Notes: generated from the sequence alone by a model not told the origin. Positions 35,717 through 45,427 are shown, counted from the first letter of the stretch. The stretch is 64,000 bases of DNA from Clostridium scatologenes (GCF_000968375.1 NZ_CP009933.1:4216001-4280000); one strand, 5' to 3'. Made by a program: numbers and translations.

Positions 35717-36034
35717 CTACTCTATCTTTTCCAATATATTCTCTGCTTCAAAATACATGTTCCTTATCTTTGTATTTAACAATATTTTTTCTCTTGCTTT
35801 TCTAAAATTACTATTTATATTTTTTGTATTTATACTTGGAAAGTCTTGTTGTATCATCTTCATATCGTCACATCCATATTTTTTTATCAATAGAAAAAAT
35901 AGATATTTACATTCTTTATCTTTTAATATTTCTAATAATTTTTCTCTACTTATTCCTTTGTACTCACATAAAATATTTATTATCTTTTCATATTGTTCTC
36001 TTTTATCATTGAAATACTTAGAAATAATACTCAC
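35717..36034 (-). CDS. Unrecognised small helical protein
   Basis: A 105-residue, probably all-helical protein. The middle (about 40-90) resembles a helix-turn-helix arrangement, with CKYLFFLLIKKYGCDDMKMI followed by a basic helix NSNFRKAREKILL. The layout is loosely like the DnaA C-terminal DNA-binding domain, but the resemblance is weak. The start is GTG at 36034, overlapping GGGAAGG, so initiation may be a few codons later. It lies between the DUF1934 gene and pyrG. Confidence 0.6.
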   Translation of the reverse strand: MSIISKYFNDKREQYEKIINILCEYKGISREKLLEILKDKECKYLFFLLIKKYGCDDMKMIQQDFPSINTKNINSNFRKAREKILLNTKIRNMYFEAENILEKIE

Positions 36035-36113
36035 CTTCCCATTTTATTTATTAGTTAATAATACTATTGCCACAATTTTCAATTTGTAAACCTTAATATC
36101 TAATAAAGTAAAA

Positions 36114-36138
36114 ACGCAGCATAATATCATTGCTGCGT
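36114..36138 (-). terminator. Terminator overlapping the DUF1934 stop codon
   Basis: An 8-bp GC-rich stem ACGCAGCA/TGCTGCGT (36114-36121 and 36131-36138) followed by a T-run on the minus strand. Its upstream arm is made of the last codons of the DUF1934 gene. Confidence 0.75.
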
Positions 36139-36546
36139 CTTTATATTTATTTCTAATAATGTATTTTGAGGTTTATGTCCAGATATACTCATAATGTAAT
36201 CTATAAATATTTCTCCACCATCATCATCCAAATTAACTACTAATTTTTTTGTTTTAGTTTTCAGTTCCAATGTTCCATATGGAGTATCATACATTGATAT
36301 ATCTTCTTTTCCTTTATGGAATTCCATCTTACTAGTAGTGCTTCCTGATCTTATAAGTGAAAATTTATCTTCATTTATCTTTAATGTAGTTGTAGTACCT
36401 TCCATTCCTGAAATTTTAGTTTCTTTATAAATAGCATAATATGTGTTATCCTTTTTATAAAAATTTCCTGGAGTTACTACTTCAATGACATCATCCGTAT
36501 CTTCTGTTTGCTTACTTAATACAGATATAATAGCTTTCTTTTTCAT
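36127..36546 (-). CDS. DUF1934 (YwiB-like) beta-barrel protein
   Basis: A 139-residue protein matching the DUF1934 family, small calycin-like beta barrels of unknown function. Typical segments are NTYYAIYKETKISGMEGTTT, LIRSGSTTSKMEFHKG and TPYGTLELKTKTKKL. There is no signal peptide. GGAGGAGGGG precedes the ATG. It lies directly downstream of the PP-loop ATPase gene and ends in a terminator that overlaps its stop. Confidence 0.85.
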   Translation of the reverse strand: MKKKAIISVLSKQTEDTDDVIEVVTPGNFYKKDNTYYAIYKETKISGMEGTTTTLKINEDKFSLIRSGSTTSKMEFHKGKEDISMYDTPYGTLELKTKTKKLVVNLDDDGGEIFIDYIMSISGHKPQNTLLEINIKTQQ

Positions 36547-36604
36547 AAAATCCCCCCTCCTCCATAGTACTAACCTTTAAAACATAAACATAAACTTCAT
36601 AATT

Positions 36605-37588
36605 TTATGGTAATATATATTTACTTAGTTCTTCTTCAGTAGCAGCTTTAACTTCTATAAATTTGTCCAACGGTTGCTTATAATATCCATATTTAATTTC
36701 TATTTTTTCTTCATTTTTCCCTTTGCAGTATCTTCCAGTAACTTTCGCTGCAAATTCTATATCTTCTTCAGTTGCTTCTCCTATTATCATAACCATAGAT
36801 CCATTAAAATCATTTGCCAAAAATATCATATCTTTTGTAGTTAAATATTGCTTTATTTCTTGTGCTTCTTCCGCAGTTCTTGTGGAAATAATTTTAGCTT
36901 TTTCTGATATTCTAAAATGTCTTCCATATTTTAAAACTCCCAAATCCCTAGCAATTACATCTTCTTTTTTATCTAAAATGTCTTTTAACCTTTTTGAATA
37001 ATTAGGTTCAGTAAGTTTACAGCCTCCTGCTGGCGACGGATAATCCTTTATACCCCATTTTTCTGCCAACTCCATTTGAACCTTTCTGCTTCTTCCTGAT
37101 ATGTCCATAAGTTTTTCCCTATCGACTAATCCTTCTAGTTCCATCTTTGTTGGAGCAAGATTTTTAGCACATAATGGCCTCAATATCTTATCACTAAATC
37201 CAGATTCTCTTTTTACTACATCTAATGAACTTTTATTTTGAGACATAGGCCTTTGGTTTAAAACCTCACCTGTTATTATAAAATCAGCTTCATACTTTTC
37301 TAGCATTTTACCTGAATAATTCATCATCATTGCATGACAGTCAATACAAGGATTTATATTTTTCCCATATCCATGCTTTGGGTTTTTAACCATTTCAAAA
37401 TGCTCTTCTGAAAAATCAACGACCTCTAAAGGAACATCTATCTGTTTAGCCATTCTTATGGCATTATCAGGTCCAAAAAAATAAGATTTAAAGCATATTC
37501 CTACTACTTCTATTCCTTGATCCTTTATAAGTTTTGCTGCTAATACACTATCTAGTCCCCCAGACATCATTGCAAGTGCTTTTGTCAT
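36605..37588 (-). CDS. PP-loop ATPase related to tRNA thiolation enzymes (MnmA/ThiI-like)
   Basis: A 327-residue protein with the PP-loop SGGLDS at residues 9-14, which binds ATP in adenylating enzymes. It continues like tRNA sulfurtransferases, with CIDCHAMMM (Cys81/Cys84), TGEVLNQRPMSQ and SPAGGCKLTEPN. The likely role is activation of a tRNA base for sulfur transfer. The exact substrate is not readable: it is shorter than MnmA and lacks the THUMP domain of ThiI. The ATG has AGGAAAGGTG. Confidence 0.75.
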   Translation of the reverse strand: MTKALAMMSGGLDSVLAAKLIKDQGIEVVGICFKSYFFGPDNAIRMAKQIDVPLEVVDFSEEHFEMVKNPKHGYGKNINPCIDCHAMMMNYSGKMLEKYEADFIITGEVLNQRPMSQNKSSLDVVKRESGFSDKILRPLCAKNLAPTKMELEGLVDREKLMDISGRSRKVQMELAEKWGIKDYPSPAGGCKLTEPNYSKRLKDILDKKEDVIARDLGVLKYGRHFRISEKAKIISTRTAEEAQEIKQYLTTKDMIFLANDFNGSMVMIIGEATEEDIEFAAKVTGRYCKGKNEEKIEIKYGYYKQPLDKFIEVKAATEEELSKYILP

Positions 37589-37746
37589 ATTATCACCTTT
37601 CCTGTAGACTATAAAATTAGTCCTGCTTTTATTTTTAAAACTTCTAAGTAATAGTTTAGTTAATTTTCAGCACTTTATCAATAGATTAATTTTCTTAATC
37701 ATATATTTTTTGCAAAACTATAAAGAATTTTGTTTTATATAATTGT

Positions 37747-39111
37747 TTACATTGTAAGTTTGCCATTTGGAGTATTTATAATTTGAATTATTTTTTGTTC
37801 ATATCCAGTTTCTGCATTTATATACACTACAAAATTATCATCTTTGTAATTTCCCGAAAATTCATAGCATAATGCTTCCTTATTTGTTTCTGTTGGGACT
37901 ATAGCAAGTCTTATATTATTTATATTAAGCCTTTTCCCTACTCTTTCTCTGGCTTTATCTTCACTTACCTTTGGCGTAGGTATATTTCTGTTTTCTTCAT
38001 GTGCTACAAGATACTTTTCTGATTCTATTCCTATTATACTACCGTCATCTAAAGCTATCTTCAACTTTATTTGATCAGGATACATTCTAACATTTTGCTG
38101 TGTATATATATAATTTATTAGAGCAGTATCTCCATAATTTAGCGTATATGTAGGAATCATATTTTTATATCCTATGTTTTGTAAATACTTACTCCCAATA
38201 TCAACAGATTTATTAAAGTCTACATTTGTTTTATTTATAGTTCTATTATCAATCAAATATACTACCTTTCCACCATGTTTACTTATTTCACAAATTATAC
38301 CACTATTCTTTCTCCCCTTAATAGATACTTCAAATCTATATGTCTCTATATTTTGTTTTCCTGTACTACCTTTTGATTGTATAGCTTGGATTTTGTCCTT
38401 ACCTATAATTTTAGTAACTACTTGTTCTGCTTCTTTTTGTGAAATTTGCTTTTGTAAATTTATTTTAGGATTTATTTTTAAAGTATTATCTGAAAATGGT
38501 CCATCATAAATTAATGCAGGATATTGAGTTACTTGTTTTTGTATACCTTGAAACTGATCATTTATTAATGGTTCTTTATTACTAGCAAGAACACTGCTAG
38601 TTTTCTTTCTTATATCTCCCCACTTAACCTTACCATTGTTTATTTCATCAGATGCTAGTTTTAATTGCTTCTCCAATGAAAAGGATTCATTTTTCAACCT
38701 ATCTATAGTATTATAATCTTGCTCAGTTAATTCTCTTCCTTCGGAAGATACTTTAGCTAAAGTATAACAAAAGTCTCCTACTTGAGATACAAATTTACTT
38801 GTATCTCCTATGACCTGTTGAGATATTGGTAAAGAATGAAGTTTATCATTTGCTATAGCTGAATATCTGAATATATTTTCAAATACAACTATGCTTTGCT
38901 CTTTAGATCCAACCACATTTGCTTTTCCTAAATCTACTCTTATGTTTTGTACTGAACTTATAAGGTCATACATATTTTTACTATATTCTCCCTGAAGATA
39001 ATTCCTATAATCCGTTCTTTCAAGGGTCATAAGAATTGCAAAAGTGCTTGAAAAAACTACTATTAATGAAACTACAGATGTATATATTATTCTCTTTCTA
39101 GTAAATTTCAT
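37747..39111 (-). CDS. ypeB: Spore germination protein YpeB
   Basis: YpeB stabilises the cortex-lytic enzyme SleB in the spore. The 454-residue protein has one N-terminal transmembrane helix (about 9-29), a helical middle and C-terminal PepSY-like repeats (for example SQKEAEQVVTKIIG and SEDKARERVGKRL). Length is standard. sleB normally lies directly upstream; here the upstream neighbour is a divergent glycosyltransferase. The start has AGGAGGAG. Confidence 0.9.
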   Translation of the reverse strand: MKFTRKRIIYTSVVSLIVVFSSTFAILMTLERTDYRNYLQGEYSKNMYDLISSVQNIRVDLGKANVVGSKEQSIVVFENIFRYSAIANDKLHSLPISQQVIGDTSKFVSQVGDFCYTLAKVSSEGRELTEQDYNTIDRLKNESFSLEKQLKLASDEINNGKVKWGDIRKKTSSVLASNKEPLINDQFQGIQKQVTQYPALIYDGPFSDNTLKINPKINLQKQISQKEAEQVVTKIIGKDKIQAIQSKGSTGKQNIETYRFEVSIKGRKNSGIICEISKHGGKVVYLIDNRTINKTNVDFNKSVDIGSKYLQNIGYKNMIPTYTLNYGDTALINYIYTQQNVRMYPDQIKLKIALDDGSIIGIESEKYLVAHEENRNIPTPKVSEDKARERVGKRLNINNIRLAIVPTETNKEALCYEFSGNYKDDNFVVYINAETGYEQKIIQIINTPNGKLTM

Positions 39112-39434
39112 AAAAACTCCTCCTAAAATACTTATTTTAAATACAACTCATTTATATTATCCATATTTAATTAATTGTTATTCATTATGTATCCATTTTC
39201 TTAAATATTATGAATAAAACCATATCTTAGAGTCAAAAATAAATTAAATAATAATAAAAAAATTATAACTATAAATAAGCTTTTGAATTACAATATACAG
39301 TATATAAACATATTATCTTAACATTAAATTTTTCTTACTTATATTAATTTTTTCTTAAATGTTATATAAACTTGTTTATTATTGCTCTTATATTTTATAT
39401 AATGTTATTACATACTTAACCAGAAGGTGATTAA
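39112..39434. other. Divergent intergenic region ypeB / glycosyltransferase
   Basis: About 320 bp of AT-rich sequence between divergent genes. A TATAAT near 39398-39403 (plus strand) has only a weak TTATTA -35 match, so no promoter is called. No gene, RNA or clear repeat was seen. Confidence 0.5.
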
Positions 39435-40676
39435 ATGAAATTTTTGATTCTTTCAGTTTCTGCAGGCGGAGGACACGGTCATGCTGCAGAGGCACTAAAA
39501 GATTATATAAATTTAAAAATTCCTGAGTCGGAAATAAAAATTATAGATACGTTAAAATATATAAATCCAATAATTGATAAGGTAGTAATTGGAAGTTATT
39601 TAAAAACTTTAAAAGTTACTCCTTCTCTTTATGGAAAATTATACAATTATTCAGAAGGAGATTATGGAATTACTAATACTATTAGTGCTAAATTTAACGA
39701 AATCATGACTTACAAACTAATACCACTAATTGATGAATTTTCTCCTAACATTTTGATATGTACTCACCCATTTACAACAGAAATGGTATCTATAATGAAA
39801 TCTAAATATAATTTAAATATACCTGTTATGTCCATAATCACGGATTATTATCCCCATGGATCTTGGTTACATTCCTACATAGATGCTTATGTAGTTTCAA
39901 ACAAAGACATGGTTGAAGACATGGTATCCAAGGGGATACCCAAAAACACAATTCACGATTTGGGCATACCTGTAAACCCTAGCTTTATGGACAAATATAA
40001 GAAAGATGATACCCTAAAGGAATTGAACTTGAACCCTTCCAAATTTACTATCCTAGTTATGGGTGGAAGTTTAGGTATGGGCAAAATTACAGATGTATAC
40101 CATGAACTTAATAAAGTAAATAAAGATATTCAAATAATTGTAATAACAGGTAAAAATGAAAAACTTTATAATGAACTATCAATCTTAGAACAGTCTTCAA
40201 TAAAACCTACTAAGATAATAGGATTTACTGACAAAGTCAATAAATATATGCAAGCTTGTGATTTACTTTTAACTAAACCTGGTGGGCTTACAATAACAGA
40301 AGCTCTTATATGTGGGATTCCCTTGGGAATCTTTTCCCCAATTCCAGGACAAGAAGAAAAAAATGCAGAATTTCTTTTAAATCATAATTTAGCAATTAAT
40401 CTATCTGACACCAGCAAATGTCAAGAAATCATAGAAAGCTTACTACAGTTTGAAGATAAATTGGCAGCTATGAAATCAAACTGCAGTAAATTTTCAAAGC
40501 CTGATAGCGGAGATAGAATAGTTGAACTGATAAAATACTTAATAAAAAACAAAAGCATTTCGAGTTTAAAAAACTTTGATAAAGATTATGAAAAGGATAA
40601 TAATATTAAAACATTTTTTAAATCTGTTGAAGAATACTTTATGAAAACAGCAATTAAAATTTTTGCAAACAACTAA
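39435..40676 (+). CDS. MurG/UgtP-type glycosyltransferase (GT28, glycolipid synthase-like)
   Basis: A 413-residue peripheral membrane glycosyltransferase of the MGDG synthase/UgtP group. The N-terminal GGGHGHAAEALKDYI is the acceptor-side motif of this group, and PGGLTITEALICGIPL plus PGQEEKNAEFL form the UDP-sugar site. It most likely adds sugars to diacylglycerol for membrane glycolipids or a lipoteichoic acid anchor. The ATG has AGAAGGTG. It is divergent from ypeB and convergent with spoIIR. The donor sugar is unknown. Confidence 0.88.
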   Translation: MKFLILSVSAGGGHGHAAEALKDYINLKIPESEIKIIDTLKYINPIIDKVVIGSYLKTLKVTPSLYGKLYNYSEGDYGITNTISAKFNEIMTYKLIPLIDEFSPNILICTHPFTTEMVSIMKSKYNLNIPVMSIITDYYPHGSWLHSYIDAYVVSNKDMVEDMVSKGIPKNTIHDLGIPVNPSFMDKYKKDDTLKELNLNPSKFTILVMGGSLGMGKITDVYHELNKVNKDIQIIVITGKNEKLYNELSILEQSSIKPTKIIGFTDKVNKYMQACDLLLTKPGGLTITEALICGIPLGIFSPIPGQEEKNAEFLLNHNLAINLSDTSKCQEIIESLLQFEDKLAAMKSNCSKFSKPDSGDRIVELIKYLIKNKSISSLKNFDKDYEKDNNIKTFFKSVEEYFMKTAIKIFANN

Positions 40677-40706
40677 AAAATCCAGTATTTATTTCACTGG
40701 ATTTTT
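40676..40706. terminator. Shared terminator of the GT28 gene and spoIIR
   Basis: An 11-bp stem AAAAATCCAGT/ACTGGATTTTT (40676-40686 and 40696-40706) with T-rich sides on both strands. The spoIIR stop codon lies in its loop, and the last codons of both genes form the stem. Confidence 0.85.
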
Positions 40707-41339
40707 CTTGTCTTTTAATAATTCTAAAATCTTAAATTTAACTTTTATACTATTTTTATTACCAGAATTACTTATCTGATTATCTATCATTTTATACTCT
40801 TCAGGAGATAGAACCTTTTTCATATCTTTCTCTGTCTCCTTATAAGAAACTTCACCTTTTGTAATATCAACAAAACATAAAGGTGGAAACATTACACACC
40901 ACCAATTCTGACCTTCACCATCTCCTATAATTATTCTATAGGCTTCATATTTTCCCTGTGGCAATGTTATATTACCATAAGTTTTTATAGGAAAGTTTTC
41001 ATTAGATAATGTGGTTTTAACAGCATAATTATATCCATTTTTCTTTATTACATCTTCTGCTATTGTTATTATTTCACTGTTACTTTTTCTAATCATTTCT
41101 CTAGATTCATCTATGCTTTTGGAATTTTTTAACTTAGGCTGCATATATTCTAAAACTTTATCTCTAACTTTTAACTTAAGAGCTTGGTCACTTTTTGAAT
41201 CACTATTTGCTATTACATGAAATCTTATAATTTTAGAAGCTATATCTTCTTGAACAGAATCACCACTTACTTTTGTTCTATTATTGGTTAAGGCAAATAT
41301 ACCCAAAATACATATAAAAATAACTAAAACCTTTTTCAT
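40689..41339 (-). CDS. spoIIR: Stage II sporulation protein R
   Basis: SpoIIR is secreted by the forespore and triggers SpoIIGA to activate sigma-E in the mother cell. The 216-residue protein has an N-terminal signal helix and the conserved core RFHVIANSDSKSDQALKLKV, then VRDKVLEYMQP, GQNWWCVMFPPLCFVD. The ATG at 41339 has GGGGGAT eight bases upstream; a longer frame from 41384 has no ribosome binding site. It lies downstream of the ger operon in the same direction. Confidence 0.95.
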   Translation of the reverse strand: MKKVLVIFICILGIFALTNNRTKVSGDSVQEDIASKIIRFHVIANSDSKSDQALKLKVRDKVLEYMQPKLKNSKSIDESREMIRKSNSEIITIAEDVIKKNGYNYAVKTTLSNENFPIKTYGNITLPQGKYEAYRIIIGDGEGQNWWCVMFPPLCFVDITKGEVSYKETEKDMKKVLSPEEYKMIDNQISNSGNKNSIKVKFKILELLKDKKNPVK

Positions 41340-41439
41340 AACTTTTATCCCCCATTTATAATTTGTTATTAGTATTATTGACACATATTTTAGTTATATT
41401 CACCCTAACTATATTTATTATTCTTTCTAAGAATTATAT

Positions 41440-42606
41440 TTACTTTGATACTCCTATTCTTCTTATATTTGTAGTTACATTAACATTTATTACTGAATTT
41501 TTATATGCTTCAGGCCAATTATTTTTCTTTTGACTCCAAATTTGAGGATGATACTTTTTTACATATTCCCCCAATTCCGCTGGATCAACTTGATATTCAT
41601 TTTGAGTAATTCTAATTAACTGTTCACATTCTTCCTTTAATGATTTATTAAAATCATTCTCTATAATATTCAATTCATTTTTGGAATCTAAATTACTATC
41701 TATATAGTACTCCTTTAGTTCTCCTTCTAAATTAATATACACATTAAATATAAGTTTTCCATCAACATCCTTTACTCTTATTTTTCTACCTGTACTATTA
41801 AATGAAACATCTATAGGATGCCCATCTTTATATATTGCTTTCTTACCCTCATGAAGTTTACCCTTTAGTATTTGTAAATTAACAGTTTGTATAGGTGATA
41901 AATACCCCTTCAATTTATAACCTTCTATTATCCCAGCTCCACTCATTTTCAGTTCTTTTTTATCTTTATCTACCTCCATAGCTGGTAATGCTATATTTCC
42001 ATTTTCATTTAATGATACAAGAAATTTATTTAACGTTACAGGTAATACAGCATTTCCCGTGTCATCTTCAATTAGCCCAGTTATATAACTTTCAACATTT
42101 TTTTCTGTTTTAGGTTTATATTTTATATAATCTTCTGTCTTTCCTTTTGCTATAACTACATCCATCATCCTATCTAATGAAGCTTGCCTTTGCAAATAAT
42201 CTACTATTTCTTTTAAAGTATCCGGGTGTTGTAAAATTTCACTACTTAATACTAAAAGCTTTGTATGACTAAATTTTACAATCCTACTAGTTTTAGCACT
42301 CGCCTTGCTTATAGCATCTTCCATTGAATAAGCATCTGTATCTATATATATATCTTCAGCTGTTCCACCTTTATCTGGCCCTAATTTACTTATATCTGGA
42401 GATCCTAAAACAACATGTATCCTTTTAACATTCACACCATTATAAGGATCATCCGACTTTACTTCTTTAGGTTTTTTATCTATTTGTTCTCCAACATCTA
42501 CACCTATGACAGATATAAAACTTTTTCTATCTATTTCAACTTTGTCCCAACATCCAGTAAAGGTGCAACAAATCAATACTAATAGTAGAATTTTTTTAAG
42601 TTTCAT
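41440..42606 (-). CDS. gerKC: Ger(x)C family germinant receptor lipoprotein
   Basis: This 388-residue C subunit of a gerA-type nutrient germinant receptor is an inner-membrane lipoprotein. The signal peptide ends in the lipobox TGC (Cys19), followed by WDKVEIDRKSFISVIGVD. The ATG at 42606 has GGGGGGTG; the earlier GTG lies inside that site. It overlaps the end of the B gene by 11 bp. The letter K is a convenience, since the receptor type cannot be fixed from sequence. Confidence 0.88.
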   Translation of the reverse strand: MKLKKILLLVLICCTFTGCWDKVEIDRKSFISVIGVDVGEQIDKKPKEVKSDDPYNGVNVKRIHVVLGSPDISKLGPDKGGTAEDIYIDTDAYSMEDAISKASAKTSRIVKFSHTKLLVLSSEILQHPDTLKEIVDYLQRQASLDRMMDVVIAKGKTEDYIKYKPKTEKNVESYITGLIEDDTGNAVLPVTLNKFLVSLNENGNIALPAMEVDKDKKELKMSGAGIIEGYKLKGYLSPIQTVNLQILKGKLHEGKKAIYKDGHPIDVSFNSTGRKIRVKDVDGKLIFNVYINLEGELKEYYIDSNLDSKNELNIIENDFNKSLKEECEQLIRITQNEYQVDPAELGEYVKKYHPQIWSQKKNNWPEAYKNSVINVNVTTNIRRIGVSK

Positions 42607-43708
42607 TTTGCTCACCCCCCCTTTGTTGATTACTCCTAACTTTATTTATTAAAAGTAATACTAAAGGAAGTGCAATCAACACATATAATGCAAATGCATG
42701 TGTTCCTGTTTTTCCCATTTCATAAAGCTCAGCTATATTTTGTGGGTACATTGCTATAGCATATATAAAAGGAACTATAATCAATATTGATAATTTTACA
42801 TCTTTTAACCTAAATACATCCTTAACTATATCTGCAGAAAAATAATAATAATTAATGAAGGTTGTAAAATAAAATATTATCCACATAGCCATTACTATAC
42901 CTTCCCATCTTTCTATAAAAGCTCCATGTATATTTATAGATTTTATCATGGTTATAGTTGGCCATAACAAAGTTTCTGTTTGAGCCTTTGAAAAAATTGC
43001 TATACAAAAGATTACTATAACTGTATAAAATGCTGTTACAAAGCCAATACTTCTTAAGATGCATTTTTTTATTCCTGCTTTATTTCTTACAAATGGTAAA
43101 AATAAATACATCAACTCAAATCCTGTGAATGTAAATACTGCAGTATTCATTCCTTTTAAGTAATTAATAGGTTGATTATTAAATACAGGAAAAATATTTG
43201 TAAAATCCAAATGATTTAAAGTCAATAAAAGCACTAAACCTATAGGCAAAAACATTATTCCAAAGGCAATTTCATTAAATTTTACTAAATTATCAATTTC
43301 ACCTCTTATAAGATAACTCCCTGTAATTATAGTCACTACAATCAAAAACTCAGTAGGCGTTTTTTCTAGAAGATACATTTTTATTACTTCTACAAAAGAT
43401 CTCATCCCTATTGCCATTGAAAATGTAGTATAAGCTACAAAAATTATTGATAAAATCCCTCCAAATATCTTTCCAAAATTATTTTCCATTAAATTGAGAA
43501 ATTTATTAAAGTTGTTGATTTTAACCACTTTATATATAAGATATGCTAATGCATAAGCTATAAACCCAACCAATAAGGTTACAATCCATCCATCATTACC
43601 AACAACAGTGGCTAATTCACTGGGATAAGCAAATATTCCTATTCCTACAATACTCACAACAACTGTAGAAAATAATCCAAAAGATGTAATAAAATTTTTA
43701 TTAATCAT
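42596..43708 (-). CDS. gerKB: GerB-type germinant receptor subunit (APC-fold membrane protein)
   Basis: A 370-residue integral membrane protein with about ten helices, typical of GerB subunits, which adopt an amino-acid/polyamine transporter fold and bind germinant. VVVSIVGIGIFAYPSELATVVG resembles the unwound helix-1 substrate region of APC transporters. ATG 43708 is preferred; GTG 43717 is too close to the GAGGTG site. The stop overlaps gerKC and the A gene lies 16 bp upstream. Confidence 0.9.
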   Translation of the reverse strand: MINKNFITSFGLFSTVVVSIVGIGIFAYPSELATVVGNDGWIVTLLVGFIAYALAYLIYKVVKINNFNKFLNLMENNFGKIFGGILSIIFVAYTTFSMAIGMRSFVEVIKMYLLEKTPTEFLIVVTIITGSYLIRGEIDNLVKFNEIAFGIMFLPIGLVLLLTLNHLDFTNIFPVFNNQPINYLKGMNTAVFTFTGFELMYLFLPFVRNKAGIKKCILRSIGFVTAFYTVIVIFCIAIFSKAQTETLLWPTITMIKSINIHGAFIERWEGIVMAMWIIFYFTTFINYYYFSADIVKDVFRLKDVKLSILIIVPFIYAIAMYPQNIAELYEMGKTGTHAFALYVLIALPLVLLLINKVRSNQQRGGEQNET

Positions 43709-43723
43709 AAAATGCACTCACCT

Positions 43724-45184
43724 CTATTTTTGTCGTACTTTATCTTCTGTATTCATATATTCTGGTCTTTTCTTAAAACATTTTAACGGAAATCTTATAT
43801 ACATATCTTTGAAATCACTTATTCGAGGATTAACCAGTGGTGCTAAATAAGGCACTCCAAAACTTCTAAGTCTTACTAAGTGTACAAGTATACATATCAG
43901 CCCTATCATAATTCCATAAAGACCTAATATTGATGATGCAATTATAAGCATAAACCTCAATATTCTAAAAGCAGATGTAATTTGATAATTGGGAGTCGTA
44001 AAACTTGTTATTGCCGTAATAGATACTATAATTATCATTATAGGACTCACTATTCCAGCCGTTACAGCTGCCTGACCTATTATAAGGCCACCCACTATAC
44101 CAATAGTTGCTCCTATAGGCTTAGGTAATCTTGCTATAGCCTCAAGTAAAAAAGCAAGGCTTACCTCCATTATTAGCGCTTCTACAAATGCTGGAAAAGG
44201 CACTCCTTCCCTAGATGCTGCAATAAAATAAGCCAATTTCGTAGGAATTATAGATGTATGAAATGATGTAACTGCAACATATAATGGTGGAAGTATTAAT
44301 GATATAATTATTGAAAAAAACCTTATAAGTCTTACTACTGACCCATGAATCCATCTCTGGTAATAATCATCTGGTGCTTGAAATAAATTAGGCAAAGTTG
44401 TTGGAACTATAATTGCAAATGGAGAATTATCTACCAATATAGCTATTCTTCCTTCATATAATGCTGCTGCTACCACATCTGGCCTCTCTGTACTTTGTAT
44501 TTGCGGAAATACAGAAAATGTACTATCTTCTATTAGTTGCTCTATGTATCCACTATCTAATACAGCATCTATATTTATTTTATTTATCCTACTTAAAAGC
44601 TCCTCCAATGCACCTTTATTTACAATATCATCAATATACATTATTACTACATCAGTTTTAGATCTTGTTCCTATGCTTTTAGGTGATATTTTTAATCTAG
44701 TATCTCTTATTCTTCGTCTAACCAATGCAGTATTGAATCTTACAACCTCTGTAAAGCCATCTCTACCTCCCCTTATTGCTGTTTCTCCAGATGGTTCTGA
44801 TACACCTCTAGCAGGCCAAGCACGAGTAGATATAACATAACAAATTTCAAGACCTTCAATAAACATTAATGTATCACCAGAAAGCACTGCATTAATACCT
44901 TCACTAAGTTTTTTTATGTCTCTTAAATCGGAAACTGTTAGTATTCTATTTTTTATTTCCTCTGCTTTTGTTATTCTACTTCCTCTAATCATAAGTGTTT
45001 CCAACACATAATCATCTAAAAGTAGTTTATCTCCCATACCATCTACATACACTAATGCAGATTTAAATTCGCCTATGTAAAATTCCCTATAAACTATATC
45101 AGAACTTCCTTCTAACAAATCTTTTATATAAGAAATGTTATCACTAACTTTTTTAACTATTTCATCTCTTATTTGTTCTTTCAA
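43724..45184 (-). CDS. gerKA: GerA-type germinant receptor A subunit
   Basis: A 486-residue GerA family protein with a soluble N-terminal half and a C-terminal membrane half of about five helices. Family marks are VISTRAWPARGVSEPSGETA, IRGGRDGFTEVVRFNTALVRRRIRD (charged belt) and EGRIAILVDNSPFA. In B. subtilis GerA subunits assemble into pentameric ion channels. TTG 45184 follows GGTGATCG. It heads the core A-B-C operon. Confidence 0.95.
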   Translation of the reverse strand: MKEQIRDEIVKKVSDNISYIKDLLEGSSDIVYREFYIGEFKSALVYVDGMGDKLLLDDYVLETLMIRGSRITKAEEIKNRILTVSDLRDIKKLSEGINAVLSGDTLMFIEGLEICYVISTRAWPARGVSEPSGETAIRGGRDGFTEVVRFNTALVRRRIRDTRLKISPKSIGTRSKTDVVIMYIDDIVNKGALEELLSRINKINIDAVLDSGYIEQLIEDSTFSVFPQIQSTERPDVVAAALYEGRIAILVDNSPFAIIVPTTLPNLFQAPDDYYQRWIHGSVVRLIRFFSIIISLILPPLYVAVTSFHTSIIPTKLAYFIAASREGVPFPAFVEALIMEVSLAFLLEAIARLPKPIGATIGIVGGLIIGQAAVTAGIVSPIMIIIVSITAITSFTTPNYQITSAFRILRFMLIIASSILGLYGIMIGLICILVHLVRLRSFGVPYLAPLVNPRISDFKDMYIRFPLKCFKKRPEYMNTEDKVRQK

Positions 45185-45232
45185 CGATCACCACTTCCTT
45201 AAATTAATTAATACAAAAACTTGAATACTCAT

Positions 45233-45427
45233 CTATACTGTAAATACGTTAACTAAATAAAGACAAACAGATATTATAATAAAACCTATACCTAAAAATC
45301 TTGCCTTTTTACTTACATCTCTTAAATTTCTTTTACTAAAACTTGTTGAATCAAAAAAAGCTAGTACTAATCCTTGTATAATCATTAAGATTAAAAAATA
45401 GCCATTAAATATTTTAATTATTCTCAC
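45233..45427 (-). CDS. Small two-helix membrane protein upstream of gerA-type operon (possible D subunit)
   Basis: A 64-residue protein with two hydrophobic helices (about 8-24 and 46-62) and a short basic loop (SFSKRNLRDVSKKARF). The start is GTG after AGAGGTGAT. It lies 48 bp upstream of gerKA with no terminator between. Some gerA-type operons in Bacillus carry a D gene for a small two-helix protein that tunes germination; size and topology fit, though sequence comparison is needed. It resembles short uncharacterised clostridial proteins of this topology. Confidence 0.7.
   Translation of the reverse strand: MRIIKIFNGYFLILMIIQGLVLAFFDSTSFSKRNLRDVSKKARFLGIGFIIISVCLYLVNVFTV

Noticed and set aside
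42852..43064. A second minus-strand frame within gerKB
   Set aside because: It is a shifted-frame shadow of the conserved membrane protein.
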